From an uncultured Bifidobacterium sp. (GTDB lineage: Bacteria; Actinomycetota; Actinomycetes; Actinomycetales; Bifidobacteriaceae): DNA of 5,087 nucleotides. The translations under genes were made by a program, and so were the position numbers. Each line of letters begins with the position of its first letter. Within the stretch, counting starts at the first letter, position 1. The notes beneath the pieces are model-generated. The model was not told where the DNA came from. It saw only the letters and a program-made list of their open reading frames with translations, and ran no database searches. Shown piece after piece: positions 1 through 5,087 of the stretch. The DNA lies in NCBI GenBank assembly GCA_937876495.1, contig CALEGL010000315.1, positions 1 to 5,087 on the forward strand, in the 5' to 3' direction.

Positions 1-186
1 CCGGGCATGGATTCGTCAGCGTTCGGCCGCAAGCTTCTTGATATATGCGGCGGCGCCGTCGTGCCCGGCGAGGCCTTCGGCGCCGAGGGCGCCGGATTCG
101 TCAGACTCTCCTATGCAGGCGATCCCGGACTGCTGCGGGAGGGAGTACGGCGTCTGGCGGCCTTCGCGGATGGACGGGCCGCATAG
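1..186 (+). CDS. PLP-dependent class I/II aminotransferase, C-terminal 61 residues (5' end outside window)
   Basis: Plus-strand frame 1 is open from the left edge to a TAG at 184-186 and gives 61 residues. They read as the end of the small domain of a fold-type I aminotransferase (AspC/DapC-like). The pattern GGAVVPGEAFG (residues 17-27), then GFVRLSYA (32-39), then a closing helix LLREGVRRLAAF (44-55) is typical of that family. By family knowledge, Arg35 in the VRLSY motif matches the arginine that binds the substrate alpha-carboxylate (Arg386 in aspartate aminotransferase). Most of the protein, including the PLP lysine, lies to the left, so the substrate cannot be named; aspartate or succinyl-diaminopimelate aminotransferase are possibilities. 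The gene converges on rho and ends 23 bases before a shared stem-loop. The antisense reading of this stretch lacks any family pattern. Confidence 0.85.
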   Translation, partial: PGMDSSAFGRKLLDICGGAVVPGEAFGAEGAGFVRLSYAGDPGLLREGVRRLAAFADGRAA

Positions 187-209
187 AGCGCCGAGACCAT
201 CAACGACAC

Positions 210-260
210 GCGGGGTCCGGGGCCACGGAAGCACCTTCGTCTCCCGGCCCCGGACCCCGC
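210..260. terminator. Perfect 15-bp stem-loop between convergent genes, probable bidirectional terminator
   Basis: The arms at 210-224 (GCGGGGTCCGGGGCC) and 246-260 (GGCCCCGGACCCCGC) are exact reverse complements. The 21-base loop can fold further, pairing ACG-G-AAG with CTTCGT around CAC with one bulged G. The stem starts 23 bases after the aminotransferase stop and ends 19 bases before the rho stop, so it serves both strands. No T-run follows on either side, so it is not a classical intrinsic terminator. U-poor hairpins of this kind are common at gene ends in high-GC actinobacteria. It could also protect the 3' ends of the transcripts. Confidence 0.8.
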
Positions 261-279
261 CACGCGCGCGGAATGGAAC

Positions 280-2250
280 TCAGCCGTTGATGAGATTGCT
301 CTGCTGAACGAGAGCGGCGAGGAAGTCATGGTTGCTGGCGGTCTTCTTGAGCCGCGGCACCAGCATCTGGTACGCCTGCTCAGGCTCCATGCCGCCCATG
401 AGACGCCGCAGCCGGTAGATGATGGGAAGCTCGGCCTTGGGCGTGATGAGCTCCTCCCGACGCGTGCCGGAGGCATTGACGTCGATGGCGGGGAACATGC
501 GCTTATTGGCGAGATCCCGGCTAAGGCGGAGCTCCATGTTGCCGGTCCCCTTGAACTCCTCGAAGATGACCTCGTCCATCTTGGAACCGGTCTCCACCAG
601 CGCCGAGGCGATGATGGTCAGGGATCCGCCGTTCTCGATGTTGCGCGCCGCGCCGAAGAACTTCTTCGGCGGGTACAGGGCCTGGGCGTCGACGCCACCG
701 GAGAGGATGCGCCCGGATGCCGGAGCCGCGATGTTGTATGCGCGGGCAAGACGCGTCATGGAGTCGAGAAGCACGACCACGTCCTGACCGAGCTCGACGA
801 GACGTTTGGCGCGCTCGATGGCAAGTTCGGCGACCATCGTATGGTCCGAAGCGGGGCGGTCGAAGGTGGAGGAGATGACCTCGCCCTGCACGGTGCGCTC
901 CATGTCGGTGACCTCCTCGGGGCGCTCGTCGACGAGTATCACCATGAGATGCACCTCGGGGTTGTTCACCGTGATGGAGTTGGCGATGTTCTGCAGCGTG
1001 ATCGTCTTTCCTGCCTTGGGCGGGGAGACGATGAGGCCTCGCTGGCCCTTGCCGATGGGCGCCACGATGTCGATGAGACGACCGGTGATCCGGTTCGGCG
1101 TGGTCTCCATGCTCAGACGCTCCTGCGGATACAACGGCGTGAGCTTGGAGAACTGCTTCCTGTGGGCGGCCTCCTCGACGTCCATCCCATTGATGGTCTC
1201 GATGGACTGCAGTGGGACGAACTTCTGACGCTGGCCGCGACGGTCACCCTCGCGGGGAGGACGGATGAAGCCCTGGACGGCGTCGCCCTTGCGCAGACCG
1301 TATTTCCGGACCTGTCCCATGGAGACGTAGACGTCGTTGGGGCCGGGGAGATAGCCGGAGGTGCGGATGAAGGCATAGGACTCGAGCACGTCGACGATGC
1401 CGGCGACGGGGACCCGGTTCTCCGCGTTCTCCTCGGTCTCCTGCTGACGGCCCTCGTCCCGGCGGTCTTCCCTGCGGACGTCGCGGGACACGGATTCCTC
1501 GTTGTCCATCTCACGGTCGCGGCCACGGCGACGCTGGTGACGGTCCGTGGACTGTCGGTCGCGTCCCTGACGGTCGCGATCGCTGCGGGATCTGGTGCGG
1601 CGCGTGAAATCCCTTCCACGTTCCTCATGCTGGTCATGCTCGTCGCGCTGGTCGCGCTGGTCGTCCTCGCCGCCGTCCTGGACGGGAAGTGCGGCCAGGA
1701 TGTCATCGAGATCGCGGACGGGGGACGAATCCTCCGGGCGACGACGATGACGCTGGTCCGGCTGTTTCTGACGACGGGAATCACGACGCCGAAGACGCGG
1801 AGCCGAAGACGCCTCATCCTCGGATGCATGGTCATCCGCTGCACGGGCCACCGCACCCCCTTCATGGAAATCCGCACGACCGGGACGATCGGCGGAGGCC
1901 TCCGCGGACGCAGACGATGAATCCACCGCGGAGCGCACGGTGACGGGCTTCTGCTGCGTCGGGAGCGAGGCGGGAGCCGAGGCGAAGGATGGGGACGTCG
2001 ATGGCCGGCCGTTCTGCACGGCGTCATGCATGGGAGCCGGAGGCTGCGACGGCGTCTGACGCACGGCCGTGGCCGATGACGGAGCGACGACGGTGACTCC
2101 AACGGGAGCCTCACCGCCGCTGCGCGCGGCCTGAAGGGTGGCGACGAGGACGGGCTTGCGCATCGTCGACGTTCCCCGAAGTCTCATCTGTCGGGCGAGC
2201 TCCCTGAGCTCGGACAGCTTCATATCCTCAAGATTCTGGCCTGTTGCCAC
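280..2250 (-). CDS. rho: Transcription termination factor Rho, with long actinobacterial N-terminal insert
   Basis: ATP-dependent hexameric RNA helicase that ends transcription in the cytoplasm. The 656 residues hold, in order: an SAP-like Rho_N domain (about 6-42, [14 protein letters not shown]); a low-complexity insert (about 43-275), first Ala/Ser/Pro-rich, then Arg/Asp/Gln/Glu-rich; the OB-fold primary RNA-binding domain (about 279-350, with [12 protein letters not shown] at 299-310); and the RecA-type motor. The motor shows Walker [13 protein letters not shown] (405-416, Lys415), [12 protein letters not shown] (439-450, catalytic Glu442), Walker B VVVLLD (491-496), the Q-loop SGGVDAQAL (517-525) and [11 protein letters not shown] (564-574). 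E. coli Rho has 419 residues; the extra length is the insert, as in Micrococcus and Mycobacterium Rho. The GTG start at 2250 is chosen because AAGGAGAGG (2259-2267) sits 8 bases upstream. An ATG nine codons in (2223) would cut into Rho_N and has a poorly spaced ribosome site. No motor motif is missing. The aminotransferase converges on its 3' end. Confidence 0.97.
   Translation of the reverse strand: MATGQNLEDMKLSELRELARQMRLRGTSTMRKPVLVATLQAARSGGEAPVGVTVVAPSSATAVRQTPSQPPAPMHDAVQNGRPSTSPSFASAPASLPTQQKPVTVRSAVDSSSASAEASADRPGRADFHEGGAVARAADDHASEDEASSAPRLRRRDSRRQKQPDQRHRRRPEDSSPVRDLDDILAALPVQDGGEDDQRDQRDEHDQHEERGRDFTRRTRSRSDRDRQGRDRQSTDRHQRRRGRDREMDNEESVSRDVRREDRRDEGRQQETEENAENRVPVAGIVDVLESYAFIRTSGYLPGPNDVYVSMGQVRKYGLRKGDAVQGFIRPPREGDRRGQRQKFVPLQSIETINGMDVEEAAHRKQFSKLTPLYPQERLSMETTPNRITGRLIDIVAPIGKGQRGLIVSPPKAGKTITLQNIANSITVNNPEVHLMVILVDERPEEVTDMERTVQGEVISSTFDRPASDHTMVAELAIERAKRLVELGQDVVVLLDSMTRLARAYNIAAPASGRILSGGVDAQALYPPKKFFGAARNIENGGSLTIIASALVETGSKMDEVIFEEFKGTGNMELRLSRDLANKRMFPAIDVNASGTRREELITPKAELPIIYRLRRLMGGMEPEQAYQMLVPRLKKTASNHDFLAALVQQSNLING
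1627..1671 (-). repeat. Degenerate 9-bp tandem repeat inside the Rho insert
   Basis: On the plus strand five successive 9-mers read ATGCTGGTC, ATGCTCGTC, GCGCTGGTC, GCGCTGGTC and GTCCTCGCC. The third and fourth are identical. Read as rho, the array encodes a three-residue period D-Q-R / D-Q-R / D-E-H / D-Q-H (about residues 197-208). The repeat is in frame, so gain or loss of units changes only insert length. Looser GACGGTC-type repetition continues at about 1540-1600, where it encodes further Asp-Arg-rich sequence. Confidence 0.65.
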
Positions 2251-2258
2251 TGGTCGTG

Positions 2259-2267
2259 CCTCTCCTT
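2259..2267 (-). promoter_or_regulatory. Ribosome binding site of rho
   Basis: The minus strand reads AAGGAGAGG, followed by 8 bases and then GTG at 2250-2248. This is the strongest Shine-Dalgarno match near the gene and it settles the GTG start. Confidence 0.8.
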
Positions 2268-2334
2268 GGGTTCACCGACGCATACGCCGGAGGCCCTGCG
2301 ATGAAGATGCGGACGATGCCGCTGATGAATGTCC

Positions 2335-2359
2335 GGTTCCGGGATGACCCTGCCGAACC
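2335..2359 (-). promoter_or_regulatory. Stem-loop at the predicted 5' end of the rho leader
   Basis: On the minus strand GGTTC (2359-2355) pairs with GAACC (2339-2335), and GGG pairs with CCC around TCAT inside it, with unequal internal loops. It starts just where the proposed rho promoter would begin transcription. It could stabilise the 5' end of the mRNA or be part of a control element. The stem is short, so it may be chance. Confidence 0.3.
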
Positions 2360-2365
2360 TAATGC

Positions 2366-2394
2366 ATGCTACACCGGCACGGCGGCGAGCGCAA
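2366..2394 (-). promoter_or_regulatory. Candidate sigma-70-type promoter of rho
   Basis: The minus strand shows TTGCGC (2394-2389) as -35, a 17-base spacer, and TAGCAT (2371-2366) as -10. The -10 matches TATAAT at 4 of 6 positions, the -35 at 3 of 6. Transcription would begin near 2359, giving a leader of about 108 nt before the GTG. The leader (2251-2359) is C-rich in places, for example around CATCGTCCGCATCTTCATC, and has no convincing upstream gene. Rho represses its own synthesis through its leader in E. coli; a similar arrangement here is an inference. Confidence 0.4.
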
Positions 2395-2400
2395 ATACGC

Positions 2401-2434
2401 GGATGGCGGCGGACCTCCCGATCTGCCGCCATCC
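2401..2434 (-). terminator. 10-bp stem-loop downstream of the oxidoreductase, probable terminator
   Basis: GGATGGCGGC (2401-2410) and GCCGCCATCC (2425-2434) are perfect complements around a 14-base loop. For minus-strand transcription the stem begins 33 bases past the oxidoreductase stop, and only a weak T-containing stretch (GCGTATTTGC) follows. It lies just upstream of the proposed rho promoter, so it would separate the operon on the right from rho. No gene is seen in the rest of 2251-2467. Confidence 0.6.
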
Positions 2435-2467
2435 TAGCCTCGCGCCCTGCCGGCGCATGCGCAGGCC

Positions 2468-4072
2468 TCACTTCGCCGGCGCCTGCTTTTCCTCGTGATA
2501 GGACTTCTCGGTGTTCACCGACCAGACGTTCTTCTTGGACGTCGCGCCCGTCCGGATGTTCTTCACGGCCTCCATCGCGGTGGCCATCGAATGGTCCTGG
2601 TTGTTGTAGTGGTGCTGTCCGTTGCGTCCCACGCAGTAGAGATTGCCGAAGCCGTCAAGATACTTGACGAGCTCGGGCATGCGTGCATACGTGTCGAAGT
2701 ACGCGGGATACGCCTTCTTCACCCGCTCGCGATGCGAGTCGAGAACATCGTCGGGTCCGGCGATGATGCGCATGCTCGTCAGCTCGCGGATGGCGAATGC
2801 CGTGGCCTCCTCGTCGGTCATGGTCCAAAAGTCGTCGCCTTCGTCGCAGAAGTACTCCAGTCCGATCCACACGGTGTCGTCGACGTCCTTGACGAGATAG
2901 GGGCTCCAGTTGTTGAACACCTGTATGCGACCGACCTTGTAGCCGGGATCCTGCACGTAGATCCAGCAGTCGGGCACGATGGGCGGATTCCCCAGGGTAG
3001 GGATGTCCGTCGTGTTCTTCAGCTTCAGATGCTTCACGAGCAGGCCGATGGTGACGAAGTCGCGGTAGGGCAGACCGTTCGCGATGTACGTCATGTCCTT
3101 GGGCGCCCCCTCGTCACCGGAGCCGATGGCGTTGACGAGGTCCTTGATGGGCATGGAGGAGATGAAGTGGTCGCCTTTGAGCTCCGTGCGGGAGCCCTGC
3201 GCGTCCTGGTACACGACGGAGGAGATATGGCCGCCGTCCTGGTTGATGGCCACGACGGCGGCGTCGGTGAGCACGTGCACCCCGGCGTTCACGCAGTTGT
3301 CCTCGACCGTCTCCCACAGCTGCCCCGGCCCGAGCTTCGGATACCAGAACTCCTCGATGAGGGAGGTCTCGACCTTGTGGGAGTCGCGCTTCTTCGGCAG
3401 AAGCTTGGCGAAGGCGTTCTTCAGCACCGCGATGATGCTCAGGCCCTTCACGCGCTGCGCGCCCCAGTCGGCCGAGATTTCCCGGGGGTGACGCCCCCAG
3501 AGCTTCTCCGTGTATCCCTCGAAGAACATCGAGTACAGCTTGCGCCCGAAACGGTTGATGTAGAAGTTCTCGAGATTGTCCTCGGGAAGCTTAAGGAACA
3601 CCGACTTGAGATAGCTGAACCCGGCCACGATGGTCAGGCGGAAGCCGAGGGCCTTCAGGGTGTTGGCCGACAGGGAGATCGGGTAGTCGAACATGTGATG
3701 GTTCCAGAAGATGCGCGAGACGCGGTGACGCTTGAGCATGACCTTGTCGGTCTTCTCGGGGTCGGGGCCGCCCGGCTCGAGGTCGTGGTGACGCCCGAGT
3801 TTTTTGTCGTCATAGGAGGGGGCGCCCTGCAGAGGCAAGACCTGCTTCCACCAGTCCATGATGCGGTCATCCTTGGAGAAGAAGCGATGACCGCCGATGT
3901 CCATCCTGTTGCCGTTGTGCCGCACCGTACGGGATATGCCGCCGAACTGCCTGGTGGCCTCGAGCACCGTGACGTCGTAGCTTTCGGACCCTCCGTCGCG
4001 GATGAGCTCCCATGCCGCGGTAAGACCCGCGGGGCCGCCTCCGATGATGACGACGGACTGCTTCTGATTCAC
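2468..4072 (-). CDS. FAD-dependent oxidoreductase of the PRK07208 / UDP-galactopyranose mutase-like group, substrate unknown
   Basis: A 534-residue soluble flavoprotein with no signal peptide or membrane segment. Its N-terminal Rossmann motif [11 protein letters not shown] (7-17) binds the ADP part of FAD, with Glu38 at the second strand (VTVLEA) for the ribose. FGGISRT (43-49) and [10 protein letters not shown] (58-67) follow. Further conserved blocks are [22 protein letters not shown] (172-193), [14 protein letters not shown] (199-212), GPGQLWETV (248-256), FNNWSPY (386-392) and the C-terminal flavin motif [16 protein letters not shown] (481-496). As I recall it, this series matches the PRK07208 proteins, which are related to protoporphyrinogen oxidase and UDP-galactopyranose mutase and often annotated as either. 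I would not assign either reaction. A charged stretch at about 82-118 looks longer than in relatives. GTG at 4072 is chosen as start because GGAGGT (4077-4082) lies just upstream. An in-frame ATG at 4117 would add 15 residues unlike the family and has no ribosome site. Confidence 0.88.
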   Translation of the reverse strand: MNQKQSVVIIGGGPAGLTAAWELIRDGGSESYDVTVLEATRQFGGISRTVRHNGNRMDIGGHRFFSKDDRIMDWWKQVLPLQGAPSYDDKKLGRHHDLEPGGPDPEKTDKVMLKRHRVSRIFWNHHMFDYPISLSANTLKALGFRLTIVAGFSYLKSVFLKLPEDNLENFYINRFGRKLYSMFFEGYTEKLWGRHPREISADWGAQRVKGLSIIAVLKNAFAKLLPKKRDSHKVETSLIEEFWYPKLGPGQLWETVEDNCVNAGVHVLTDAAVVAINQDGGHISSVVYQDAQGSRTELKGDHFISSMPIKDLVNAIGSGDEGAPKDMTYIANGLPYRDFVTIGLLVKHLKLKNTTDIPTLGNPPIVPDCWIYVQDPGYKVGRIQVFNNWSPYLVKDVDDTVWIGLEYFCDEGDDFWTMTDEEATAFAIRELTSMRIIAGPDDVLDSHRERVKKAYPAYFDTYARMPELVKYLDGFGNLYCVGRNGQHHYNNQDHSMATAMEAVKNIRTGATSKKNVWSVNTEKSYHEEKQAPAK

Positions 4073-4076
4073 TGTG

Positions 4077-4082
4077 ACCTCC
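4077..4082 (-). promoter_or_regulatory. Ribosome binding site that decides the oxidoreductase start
   Basis: The minus strand reads GGAGGT, then CACA, then GTG at 4072-4070. The spacing is slightly short, but the match to the 16S tail is strong. The region before the in-frame ATG at 4117 (CGCCCCGGGCGATAAAGT) has no such match. A small hairpin, GCACC-CGC-GGTGC at 4092-4104, stands just upstream of this site. Confidence 0.6.
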
Positions 4083-4117
4083 ACTGTTCCGGCACCCGCG
4101 GTGCGGAGCCACGTCAT

Positions 4118-4147
4118 ACTTTATCGCCCGGGGCGTCGTCGCGTCAG
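4118..4147 (-). promoter_or_regulatory. Weak candidate promoter for the oxidoreductase
   Basis: The minus strand shows CTGACG (4147-4142) as -35, an 18-base spacer, and TAAAGT (4123-4118) as -10; each matches consensus at 4 of 6 positions. Transcription would start near 4111, past the ATG at 4117, which fits use of the downstream GTG. The -35 lies in the loop of the inverted repeat at 4134-4158, so only one of the two may be real. Confidence 0.25.
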
Positions 4148-4158
4148 CATCGACGACG
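4134..4158 (-). terminator. 8-bp stem-loop between DUF2469 gene and oxidoreductase; terminator or attenuator candidate
   Basis: CGTCGTCG (4134-4141) and CGACGACG (4151-4158) pair perfectly around a 9-base loop. It lies about 58 bases past the DUF2469 stop. No T-run follows in the minus direction (CCCGGGCGATAAAG), so any termination would be weak or Rho-assisted. It may merely thin out read-through into the oxidoreductase. Confidence 0.35.
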
Positions 4159-4185
4159 AATTTCCACGAATCGGCCACGTCGCCG

Positions 4186-4197
4186 GTCCGTACGGAC
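4186..4197. promoter_or_regulatory. 12-bp perfect palindrome GTCCGTACGGAC, possible operator
   Basis: This uninterrupted two-fold symmetric site stands 18 bases downstream of the DUF2469 stop and well upstream of the oxidoreductase. As a hairpin it would have at most a four-base-pair stem, so a dimeric DNA-binding protein is a better guess than a terminator. No second copy was noticed in the window. Chance occurrence in GC-rich DNA is possible. Confidence 0.25.
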
Positions 4198-4215
4198 ATC
4201 CATCGAGGTAACTGA

Positions 4216-4530
4216 TCATCCGATCGAATCGGGGATGTCGATGTCCGTCTTCTGGACCTCCTCCACGTTGACGTCCTTGAAGGTGACGATGCGCACGCTT
4301 TTCACGAAACGGGACGACCGGTACACGTCCCACACCCACGCATCGGTGAGCTGCACGTCGAAGTAGACGTCCTGCCCAGCCGAACGCACGTTGAAGTCCA
4401 CCTTGTTCGCCAGATAGAAGCGGCGTTCAGTCTCCACGACATAGGTGAACAGCTTGATGACGTCGCGGTACTCCTTGTACAGGGCGAGCTCCGCGCTCGT
4501 CTCGTAGTTGTCCAGATCCTCAGCGCTCAT
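4216..4530 (-). CDS. DUF2469 family protein (Rv2901c-like), function unknown
   Basis: A 104-residue cytoplasmic protein conserved through the actinobacteria. MSAEDLDNYE at the start, LYKEYRDV (17-24), YVVETERRFYLAN (30-42), the block LTDAWVWDVYRSSRFVKSV (61-79) and VTFKDVNVEEV (82-92) follow the mycobacterial Rv2901c pattern almost residue for residue, from memory. Family length is about 100 residues, so the gene is complete. No enzyme motif, signal peptide or membrane segment is seen. The ATG at 4530 is chosen because it opens the family's conserved MSAEDL and has GGAGAGGGA (4536-4544) upstream; a longer in-frame start at 4587 adds 19 residues unlike the family. Its ATG overlaps the TGA of the preceding gene (ATGA), indicating translational coupling. 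In mycobacteria the family sits next to rnhB and lepB; here the upstream partner is something else. The biochemical role is not known to me. Confidence 0.93.
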   Translation of the reverse strand: MSAEDLDNYETSAELALYKEYRDVIKLFTYVVETERRFYLANKVDFNVRSAGQDVYFDVQLTDAWVWDVYRSSRFVKSVRIVTFKDVNVEEVQKTDIDIPDSIG

Positions 4531-5087
4531 CGCCGTCCCTCTCCGCTGCCGCCACGTCCGCGTCCTCGCCCGAGGATACGCCACCATGCCCCCTCGGAGC
4601 GTCTATGTGCGGACGGGTCATGGGGCCATGACGTCTCGTCGTCTGAATCACGGCCGTCGGAGTCGGGGCCGGGCGCCGAGGATTCCGCCGATGCGGACAA
4701 GGTGGAAACCCCGCTGCCGGCTCCCGCATGTGCCCTGTCATCCAAGACGGCCGATCGAGGAGCGTCACCGTGGTCCCGGCGGTCACGGACGTCATCGCGA
4801 CCGCCTTCGTCTTCGACGGTCGATGGGACCCGGTCCGCGTCCCTCCCCTCGGTCACGCGCGACCGACGGCGATCCTCATGCGCGGAGCCGTTTCTCTGCA
4901 CGTCCGGCCCGTGACCATGCTGGCGTATGGCGATGGAATGCTCATGCGCGCTCATCGCCTCCTGCACGCCGGGGTTGTCCTCGATGACGTGCATGCCGAA
5001 GGCGTCCAGCGATCGGATGGGATCGTACTCGTCGGCGAGCGTGTCCATGACGATGAGGTCCTGGTACTTCCCGCTTTCCGCATCCCA
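4527..5087 (-). CDS. Unrecognised protein, C-terminal 186 residues with disordered RG-ending tail (5' end outside window)
   Basis: The frame is open from the right edge to a TGA at 4529-4527. The first 55 or so visible residues look like the end of a folded domain (KYQDLIVMDTLADEYDP, FGMHVIEDNPGVQEAM) and use strongly GC-ending codons. From about residue 60 the sequence turns into a charged, low-complexity tail rich in Asp, Arg, Ser, Gly and Glu, with looser codon use, and closes with WWRILGRGRGRGGSGEGRR. The tail is probably disordered; the closing RG repeats resemble nucleic-acid-binding or membrane-surface tails, which is only a guess. I do not recognise the family and give no function. 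The stop overlaps the DUF2469 start by ATGA, so the two genes share a transcript. That overlap and the unbroken frame support real coding. A frameshift or other frame in the tail cannot be fully excluded, since a second minus-strand frame is also open at 4520-4795. Confidence 0.7.
   Translation of the reverse strand, partial: WDAESGKYQDLIVMDTLADEYDPIRSLDAFGMHVIEDNPGVQEAMSAHEHSIAIRQHGHGPDVQRNGSAHEDRRRSRVTEGRDADRVPSTVEDEGGRDDVRDRRDHGDAPRSAVLDDRAHAGAGSGVSTLSASAESSAPGPDSDGRDSDDETSWPHDPSAHRRSEGAWWRILGRGRGRGGSGEGRR
4536..4544 (-). promoter_or_regulatory. Ribosome binding site of the DUF2469 gene, inside the preceding gene
   Basis: The minus strand reads GGAGAGGGA, five bases before the ATG at 4530. 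It lies within the last codons of the upstream gene, as expected for coupled genes, and supports this start over the one at 4587. Confidence 0.7.

Noticed and set aside
16..234. 72-codon minus-strand ORF at the left edge
   Set aside because: It opposes the aminotransferase tail and starts inside the terminator stem-loop; no family pattern.
328..1920. 530-codon plus-strand ORF opposite rho
   Set aside because: It lies wholly antisense to a clear rho gene; its His/Asp/Val/Leu-rich product shows no domain. Strong GC bias at third positions commonly opens such mirror frames.
1113..2114. 333-codon minus-strand ORF in another frame of rho
   Set aside because: Its product is almost entirely Arg, Pro, Ser and Thr, as expected when Arg/Asp-rich codons are read out of frame; no start signal was seen.
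2272..2283. Three-codon ATG-CGT-CGG-TGA upstream reading frame just before the rho ribosome site
   Set aside because: Tempting as a leader peptide, but it has no Shine-Dalgarno sequence and is short enough to be chance.
2220..2498. Small ORFs on both strands in the rho leader region
   Set aside because: Arg/His/Ala-rich products, no ribosome binding sites, and overlap with rho or the oxidoreductase ends.
2468..4072. Naming the oxidoreductase glf (UDP-galactopyranose mutase) or hemG/hemY
   Set aside because: Shared FAD motifs alone do not fix the substrate; the block pattern points to the broader PRK07208 group of unknown activity.
2495..4366. 623-codon plus-strand ORF opposite the oxidoreductase and DUF2469 genes
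   Set aside because: It is antisense to two genes with well-conserved motifs, runs across the intergenic spacer, and has a composition typical of mirror frames (many His, Asp, Val, Gly).
4527..5087. Right-edge gene as rnhB (ribonuclease HII), from the mycobacterial neighbourhood and an EHSIAIRQHG string
   Set aside because: The end of RNase HII has a KGYGT...H...LGPSP.HR.SF pattern; only a vague resemblance is present and the charged tail does not fit.
1..5087. Search for tRNA, rRNA, CRISPR arrays, insertion sequences, attachment sites and toxin-antitoxin or defence genes
   Set aside because: No cloverleaf, spaced direct repeats, transposase, terminal repeats or related motifs were found by eye.

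Overview
The window is high-GC DNA from an actinomycete, most likely a bifidobacterium or close relative. The evidence is a long actinobacterial-type Rho with an Arg/Asp-rich insert, a DUF2469 protein very like mycobacterial Rv2901c, strongly GC-biased third codon positions, and GTG starts behind GGAG-type ribosome binding sites. The genus is an inference from protein style, not from a marker gene.

Layout, left to right. The first 186 bases are the 3' end of a plus-strand class I/II aminotransferase cut by the left edge. It converges on rho (280-2250, minus strand). Between the two stop codons lies a perfect 15-bp stem-loop (210-260), placed to end transcription from both sides. Rho is complete (656 aa). 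Upstream of it, 2251-2467 has no gene; it holds a probable rho promoter and a roughly 108-nt leader, plus a 10-bp stem-loop that probably ends the operon arriving from the right. Next, all on the minus strand, come a PRK07208-like FAD-dependent oxidoreductase (2468-4072), a 143-bp spacer with two inverted repeats and a weak promoter candidate, a DUF2469 gene (4216-4530), and the 3' end of an unrecognised gene running off the right edge (4527-5087). The last two overlap by ATGA and are probably translationally coupled.

Working together: the unknown gene and the DUF2469 gene form one transcription unit. The oxidoreductase may be read from the same transcript or from its own promoter in the spacer. 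Rho has its own promoter and a leader long enough for the autoregulation known in other bacteria. This is mostly ordinary chromosomal core sequence. I see no mobile element, CRISPR array, tRNA, rRNA or defence system. The least explained parts are the right-edge protein with its disordered RG-rich tail, the orphan oxidoreductase and the long Rho insert.
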